Source: Eucommia ulmoides (lineage: Eukaryota; Streptophyta; Magnoliopsida; Garryales; Eucommiaceae). Taken from it: a DNA stretch of 64,000 nucleotides. The stretch is from contig CM028338.1 in the NCBI GenBank assembly GCA_016647705.1, forward strand, positions 18,993,577 to 19,057,576, in the 5' to 3' direction. The notes beneath the pieces are model-generated. The model saw only the letters and a list, made by a program, of their open reading frames with translations, did not search any database and was not told the DNA's origin. A program made the translations under genes and the position numbers. Position 1 is the first letter of the stretch. Each line of letters opens with the position of its first letter. Shown here in pieces: positions 58,926 to 64,000 of the stretch.

Positions 58926-61302
58926 CTGTCAACATTAATATTTGCTTAGCATAATCCTAGGGAAACAGCTCTTAAAATTTCACCATATGAGTTCAATCTC
59001 AGGAGCCCCATAATAATCAAACAATGGGTTTGAAATTCTTGTACAATCTGAGAAGGTGGAAATTCAAAATGATCTTCTGTGCAAAAACAAAACAATGCAA
59101 GTACAATCTTGAGATCAATTAATATAATAGCCTGAATGGTCTTTTAGGCCTAACTCGCCTGATGATTACACTTTGTCGTGGAAGTAAAAAGAATCATCAA
59201 GTCGCGGAAAATTTTCAATCAAGACTCGTAAATAGCACTTGCATTTGTTTGGGATGCCATGAATACAAATACACAAATCATAACACATTACCTTCTCAAA
59301 ACCTTGAGGTCCACCATAATAAGGATCCGGAACTTCCGTCTCCTCATGCCTCTTACAATACGAGCACATGAGTCGAACCTGCATCATTAACAGATATAAG
59401 ATGTCCTTTCTTCACTCCCTTCCCGGATTTAAACTAGGTTTTTCTTTTCTTTTTTTTTTGGTCATGGGTTTCAATTTTCGTAGTTCTCCATTCACCCAAC
59501 CCACTCGCTACTCTGTGAGAAGTCCATTAATTCTGTCAGAATTGCAAAGTTACATCTGCAAATATCATTACTGTGATTTTCATATAGTGCAGTGACTTTC
59601 GATTTCTGACATAATTATTAGACTTCCCACAAAATTACTGTGAGAGAGCGGACTACATAAGCAAAAAAAAATAATTTATGGATTGCTCACCAAGAACCCT
59701 TTTAAAACTGTATCCATAAAACCTTTTTTACCAACCTTCTTATGCGCATCAACGGGCAAGGTCTCTCTATGGCTCCACCGCTCAAATGCCCCAAGTATGT
59801 CCTCTATATTATTCGACATCAAAAACTACTAGATTGAATAAAAAGCAAACCAATGCATCGAAGGAATGATCAAATTAAACCTGATAAGACACTACCTCAG
59901 CATAGGATCATTTCAAGTATAGTTTCAATGTTGGATTCTGTTGAAATAGTTATTTCTTCGCTTAATAGTATTTATTATTTTACAGGTACCATGTCTGTTA
60001 TCTTCCTTTTCCTCTTATAGACCATTATTTAGGGCGATATTCTTCTTATTTTAGCCAATCGTTTTGACTATATAATGGGGAGTGTGAAGTTTTATTACAT
60101 CATAATAAAATAATTTCCTTCCTCTCTTATATACTTTTGATTATAATATTGTTGAGTTTATCTCACATCAGATGTGGAAATGACTGATTGTCTGGTTATA
60201 AGAGTGAGAAAAAGTCTCACCTCATGAACTAACTTTTGAAGTTGAGAAAGACCCAAAAACCTCTACCCTACACTGGTATCAGAGTCCAAGTTACAATAAC
60301 TCTGACCCAATAGCCACATAAGGAGAGATTGGTTGAAGATTAGCTAACCACAGGCCGATGTAAGAAGGGGAGATTGTTAGGTTTATCTTACATTGGATGT
60401 GAAAGGAGCTGGTTGTCAGGTTATAAGTGTGAAAGAAAGGCTCTAGTTAGGTTTTGGGATTGAAACAGACCTCCTTACAAATATGAATATAGATATTAAA
60501 AGACATTAGTATAACTTAAATTTGGTATGAAAAAAATCCGAGTCTTCAAATACTTGGATTTTTGTTAGCATAATCTGGATAAGCGAATATTTGGATAATT
60601 TTTTAAAGAATTTCCAACGAAAGGTAATGATAATACAACAAATAGGTATAGAAAAGACCCACAATCCACGGAACATGGTGATTGCATAATCGTACCTCTG
60701 TTTTGCTTGTCCATTGCAAGAATAAGATCAAAATCTCGGAAATCCGATGGACGTATTGGCCTTGATATGGAAGTTATTTCAATTCCACGCCTTTTAGAGG
60801 CAGCCCTCATTCTTGGGTCTGCATCATTCCCCTTATATTACAAAACAACCGAAACAATAACAATTAGGTCTCTTTAAAATCAAAACGATAATTGAAAATG
60901 ATCTAAGTCTCAATTTTGAGAGAGAGAGAGAGAGACCTCATGATAATTGATGGTACCAGCGGAATCAATGACAAAATTCGAATCGAGGCCTCTTTTTTTG
61001 ACTATGTCTTTAAAGACGGCCTCAGCAGCGGGGCTTCTGCATATGTTTCCGAGGCAAACGAAAAGCACTGAGAACGGTTTGGTGGTTTCTGCAGTTGATG
61101 GTACGGAAGCCATTGGAACTCTGATTTTGGGTCCTTGTATGCGTCTCTGTGGAGGGACTGAGTATTGCAGAGACGGGTATTGAATCGGACTCAAAGAAAT
61201 AAGAGGGAGAAGAAATTGTGTCTGCTGAGAGAAAAATGCAGGCAGAGGTTGGTGGCAAAGCAGTACTCGGGAGGCGATTGGCGCTCTGTTCAATGCCCTC
61301 AT
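58854..61302 (-). CDS. Low-molecular-weight protein tyrosine phosphatase, five exons, plastid-type N-terminus
   Basis: Removes phosphate from tyrosine in proteins. Exons on minus: 61302-60937, 60831-60696, 59803-59736, 59378-59292, 58925-58854; all GT-AG with consistent phases, 242 residues. The P-loop VCLGNICRSP holds catalytic Cys83 and Arg89 (CX5R), and VPDPYYGG carries the general-acid Asp208. GFEKVIDLLEDACESLL is the usual end. About 75 residues precede the domain, rich in Ser, Pro and Gln with few acidic ones, as in a chloroplast transit peptide. An in-frame ATG at 61389 would add 29 residues but lies about where transcription should start, so I prefer 61302. Resembles the Arabidopsis gene At3g44620 as I remember it. 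No breaks seen. Confidence 0.94.
59292..59378 (-). CDS. Phosphatase exon 4: general-acid loop
   Basis: Acceptor GATGCAG, donor AAG/GTAATG. Codes VRLMCSYCKRHEETEVPDPY YGGPQGFEK. Confidence 0.95.
59736..59803 (-). CDS. Phosphatase exon 3 (68 bp)
   Basis: Acceptor AATATAG, donor AAG/GTTGGT. Codes EDILGAFERWSHRETLPVDA HKK. Confidence 0.92.
60150..60479 (+). mobile_element. TRIM (miniature LTR element), TSD AATAT, in phosphatase intron 2
   Basis: LTRs at 60150-60272 and 60375-60479 (TGTTGAGTTTATCTCACAT... and TGTTAGGTTTATCTTACAT...). After the first comes the Met-tRNA primer site TGGTATCAGAG, and before the second the purine tract GTAAGAAGGGGAGAT. AATAT flanks both ends (60145-60149, 60480-60484). 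It has no coding capacity, as all TRIMs, and the LTRs have clearly diverged, so it is an old copy. It lies between exons 2 and 3. Confidence 0.9.
60696..60831 (-). CDS. Phosphatase exon 2
   Basis: Acceptor TAATATAAG, donor AGAG/GTACGA. Codes GNDADPRMRAASKRRGIEIT through DFRDFDLILAMDKQNR. Confidence 0.95.
60937..61302 (-). CDS. Phosphatase exon 1: transit region and P-loop
   Basis: Codes MRALNRAPIASRVLLCHQPL through VCLGNICRSPAAEAVF to GTINYHE; donor GAG/GTCTCT followed by a (CT)n run. Confidence 0.92.
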
Positions 61303-61402
61303 CACTCTCCGAGATTTGGGGGAGGTGGGTGTATGGCATTGGCTGAAATCTTCGGATTGGCTCGATTGAATTTGTGTCAAAATTTTCATAAATTTTCATA
61401 AC

Positions 61403-61430
61403 TCATGCTCAAAGTTCTTTTATATATATA
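61403..61430 (-). promoter_or_regulatory. Probable TATA box of the phosphatase gene
   Basis: The minus strand reads ATATATATATAAAAGAAC about 115 bp upstream of the preferred start codon, which places transcription start near 61390. Confidence 0.5.
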
Positions 61431-61439
61431 TATTTCTTA

Positions 61440-62215
61440 ATTAGGCAATAATTTGAAAATTTTAATATATATTTCTTAGGTTCAATAGATTTCTTAAAAA
61501 AACAAAAAAATTAGTCCCTATAGATTTCTTAATAAATGGTCCCTAACATTTATCCGCCTATTGATATTGCATTTACAAATCAATGTCATTGAGTGCTCTA
61601 CAAAACGTTCAATATTTGTGGGAAGTGACAGTTCCCGAAAACATCAAAATTCGTCACGAAAAATGGCGATTGTGATCGAAATGACTGCTCAAAAACTGAA
61701 CCAACAAAAATTAATATTCAAAAAATCATTTTCCTAATGATATAATTTTCGATTTTTTAACCAAAATCCAAAACAAATCAAAATAGATTTGAACCGATAT
61801 GAACGTTCACCCAATCACAACTGATATTCAACAAAAAAAGAGACATTCGCAAAGAACAATCAACAAAAAAAAATCACAAATGAATAAACACTGCAACTAA
61901 ATCAAAAAAAAAACCAAACGAATAAAAACAGAGTTGAACCAATATGAACGTTCACTAAATGCAACGAGCATTCACCAAAACCCACCAAAACAAAATCAAC
62001 ACCAAAAAGTATAAACATTCATAAAAACGAGATCTGAAATGAACATTAATAAAAACGAGATCTTGAATGAACATTCAAAACATTCACCCCTAAGATCTGA
62101 AAAACAAATCACAAAAATGAACATTCACCTGACATCCCTAAATTTCCAAATGAAATTTCACCTAATCTGGAGAAAACCAGATCTAGAATTTTCTAGATCT
62201 GAGATACATACATAC
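61440..62215. other. AT-rich upstream region without a gene
   Basis: Contains an array of GAACATTCA words (separate entry). ATTAGTCCCTATAGATTTC near 61512 looks like the end of a repeat, partner not found. Confidence 0.35.
61797..62128. repeat. Scattered GAACGTTCAC / GAACATTCAC words
   Basis: About eight copies, at roughly 61801, 61945, 61967, 62010, 62039, 62068, 62081 and 62118, some after AATAT or AAAT. GAACGTTC is a perfect palindrome. Confidence 0.65.
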
Positions 62216-62217
62216 AT

Positions 62218-62254
<37 letters not shown>
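62216..62254. repeat. (TA)n(GA)n microsatellite
   Basis: TATATATATA directly followed by GAGAGAGAGA. Confidence 0.95.
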
Positions 62255-63234
62255 TAGACGGCACGGTGATGACACTAACAGTGATGATGGATCTAGAATG
62301 TTTGCAAATCTAAAAGCAATGGTCGGCGATGACGCTAACAGTGAAGGTTCGCGGCTGAGAGAGTAACAGAAGAGATAGATGGGTGATGGTGATGGTTCGA
62401 CTGAGAGAGAGGTTAACAGTGGAGATAACGATAAGCGGTGGTGATGCGACGTGACTTTACCTGGCTTTCTAAGCGATGGTGATTGTCTGGTTGAGCGAGA
62501 GATAGAAGAAAAGACACCATTCTGCCATGGCGATGGTTCGGATGATGAGTAGCAAGAGATCGTCGGACGGAGAATAGAACAACTTATTTGTGGCGGCTGT
62601 GGTTGAAGATGGAAAATGGAATGAACAATTAGGGTTTGCTTGTTTGTTATATATATAAGGGTAAATATGTCCATTCATTATCTATAAAGGATTAAATACT
62701 AACATGTTGTAATGGAGGATTGAATAATATTTTTTTATTTTATTTTAAAGGTTAATTGAGGAGAGTGATAGTTAAATTTGGTCTAAACATTAAAAAATCC
62801 TAGTTTTAGTTTAAATCAAAGTTTATTCCATAATTTATTTATTTTTAAAAAAAAAAAATTATTTTTTTTAATTACGTTTTACATTGTATTTTATTCTCAT
62901 GGTCAATGTTTCATTATATCTCCAATGCTTATAATTAAGGTTTGCACCATCAGTTGACAATATCACCTTCCGCCATCGCCTACCATCAAACCTCTGACCT
63001 TTGGTCATCAAAGACAGGCCACCAATTGCCAATTTTTCATTAGTTACATGAAATTATATTTGTAATGTATTTTTTAATTACATGTAAATTTATTTATTTT
63101 TAATTTTTTAGGTTACATTTTTTAATTCATTTTTTAGTATATTTTTTCAGTTACATAGGAGTTGTTTACCTATTAAATGTTTTTTTTAATATTTTTTTTC
63201 TAAAAAATTAGTGCTTTTAACTTATATACAAGGC
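62255..63234. other. Noncoding repeat-like sequence
   Basis: 62260-62610 is GC-richer with repeated GGTGATG and GAGAGAG words and short open frames on minus; 62690-63230 is very AT-rich. No protein recognised. Confidence 0.35.
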
Positions 63235-63440
63235 CATCATAAGCTGGATTTGAGAGATCCAGCTATTGAAAGCCGGATTTCGCTAATCTGGCTTTACCAA
63301 TCTTTAAATATATATATATATATATAAACTTTGGAAGTCCGGTTATATGGTTGATTTTTTCTTTTTTTAAATATAGAGCCGGACTTAGAAAGTTCGGCTT
63401 TCACTTAAAAAGTCAGACTTCCTAAGTCCGGCTTTAGTCC
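63235..63440. repeat. Array of inverted AAGCCGGACTT / AAGTCCGGCTT words
   Basis: At least eight variants, for example AGAGCCGGACTTAGAAAG with TTCGGCTTTC, and CTAAGTCCGGCTTTAG; most are arranged as hairpin pairs with loops of 4-10 bases, with one (TA)n gap at 63310-63325. Confidence 0.85.
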
Positions 63441-64000
63441 AAATTAGGGTTCCCTTCCCCTTTCCTTTACTTGTCTTCTCCTCATTTCATTCCACACACC
63501 AGTTGTAGCGTCCTTCTTTTCTTTCTCCATTGCTTTTTCTCATTTCCCTTGCTTTCTCTCCATCTCTCTTGCTTCTCGCTTGCTTCCTCTCAAGTCATCC
63601 TCTTTTTCTTAGACCCACAATCAATTTGCCATCTCCATTCGTTATCGCAGCTACTGTTCGCTATCACCGTTGTCATTCGTCCTCGATGTTGCTGTTGTCG
63701 CTCCTCCGTCTAAATATATATATATATAAGGTATCTTTATCTTTTTTTCATTTTTCTTTTTGGCTTTTGCATTTCGGTTTTTAATGTTTAACTCTTTTTT
63801 TTTTCTTTTTTTTATGTTATGTAGATATCTCGATTTTTTTATTTTGCTTTTTATGTTTTTGTTTCTTCTTCTATTATTTTTTATGTGGATCTCGTTTTTA
63901 GGGTTAGATTTTATATATGTAAATCTCATTTGCTTAATTAGTTATAATTTTATGTTTCTGTATATTTAGTTATGTATATTTATATATAATAAATGTTGTT
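63441..64000. other. CT-rich then AT-rich sequence up to the window edge
   Basis: 63450-63640 is CT-rich, like the leader of a plant transcript; frames through it are low-complexity. No gene recognised. Confidence 0.3.

Noticed and set aside
62183-62674. 163-codon frame on minus
   Set aside because: Ser-rich low complexity ending in a (TA)n(GA)n run (SLSLSLYIYIY); no homology recognised.
1-64000. tRNA, rRNA or organelle-derived DNA
   Set aside because: Apart from short primer sites complementary to tRNA ends in LTR elements, I saw no tRNA-like cloverleaf, rRNA or recognisable plastid or mitochondrial gene.

Overview
The window is nuclear DNA from a flowering plant, probably a dicot. It is AT-rich, has spliced genes with GT-AG introns, and is dominated by plant-type transposable elements (Ty3 of the Reina and Tat kinds, PIF/Harbinger Tourist-like elements, a Mutator-like element, hAT-like elements, a Helitron and a TRIM). 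I support two host protein genes. They point at each other. An alkaline/neutral invertase (GH100) lies on + with coding exons from 13980 to 41656. A low-molecular-weight protein tyrosine phosphatase lies on - with coding exons from 61302 to 58854. Both read through cleanly at all splice junctions I could place and look functional, although the invertase carries about 25 kb of inserted DNA in three introns.

Layout. 1-12.6 kb: wall-to-wall repeats. An LTR of a minus-strand element enters from the left edge. It is followed by a complete TG...CA element with a 5-bp target duplication (probably a solo LTR), then two inverted copies of a long LTR facing each other across a short leader with a Tourist-like element in the gap, then a TIR element of uncertain class. 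12.6-14 kb: invertase promoter and leader. 14-41.7 kb: the invertase gene. Intron 1 holds Ty3 debris and a Tourist-like element. Intron 3 holds a full-length Reina-like Ty3 fossil with TSD CTTTC and small MITEs. Intron 5 (14.8 kb) holds a four-layer nest: a Tat-lineage Ty3 fossil, inside it a shorter Ty3 fossil, inside that element's LTR a Tourist-like element, and inside that a Mutator-like element. Most of the boundaries have matching target-site duplications. 41.7-58.6 kb: the space between the two convergent genes is apparently one old minus-strand Helitron. Its Rep/helicase gene is split by two solo LTRs. 58.6-61.4 kb: the phosphatase gene, with a TRIM in intron 2. 61.4-64 kb: repeats only.

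The host genes have no evident functional link. One splits sucrose in plastids, mitochondria or cytosol; the other removes phosphate from tyrosine. The observation that seems least explained is a recurring architecture: arrays of short self-complementary words, repeated every 50-70 bp, in the same promoter-proximal part of three LTRs. The word differs in each. A similar array lies near the right edge. Reading was by eye, so distant homologies, divergence figures and Helitron and Tat outer limits are approximate.
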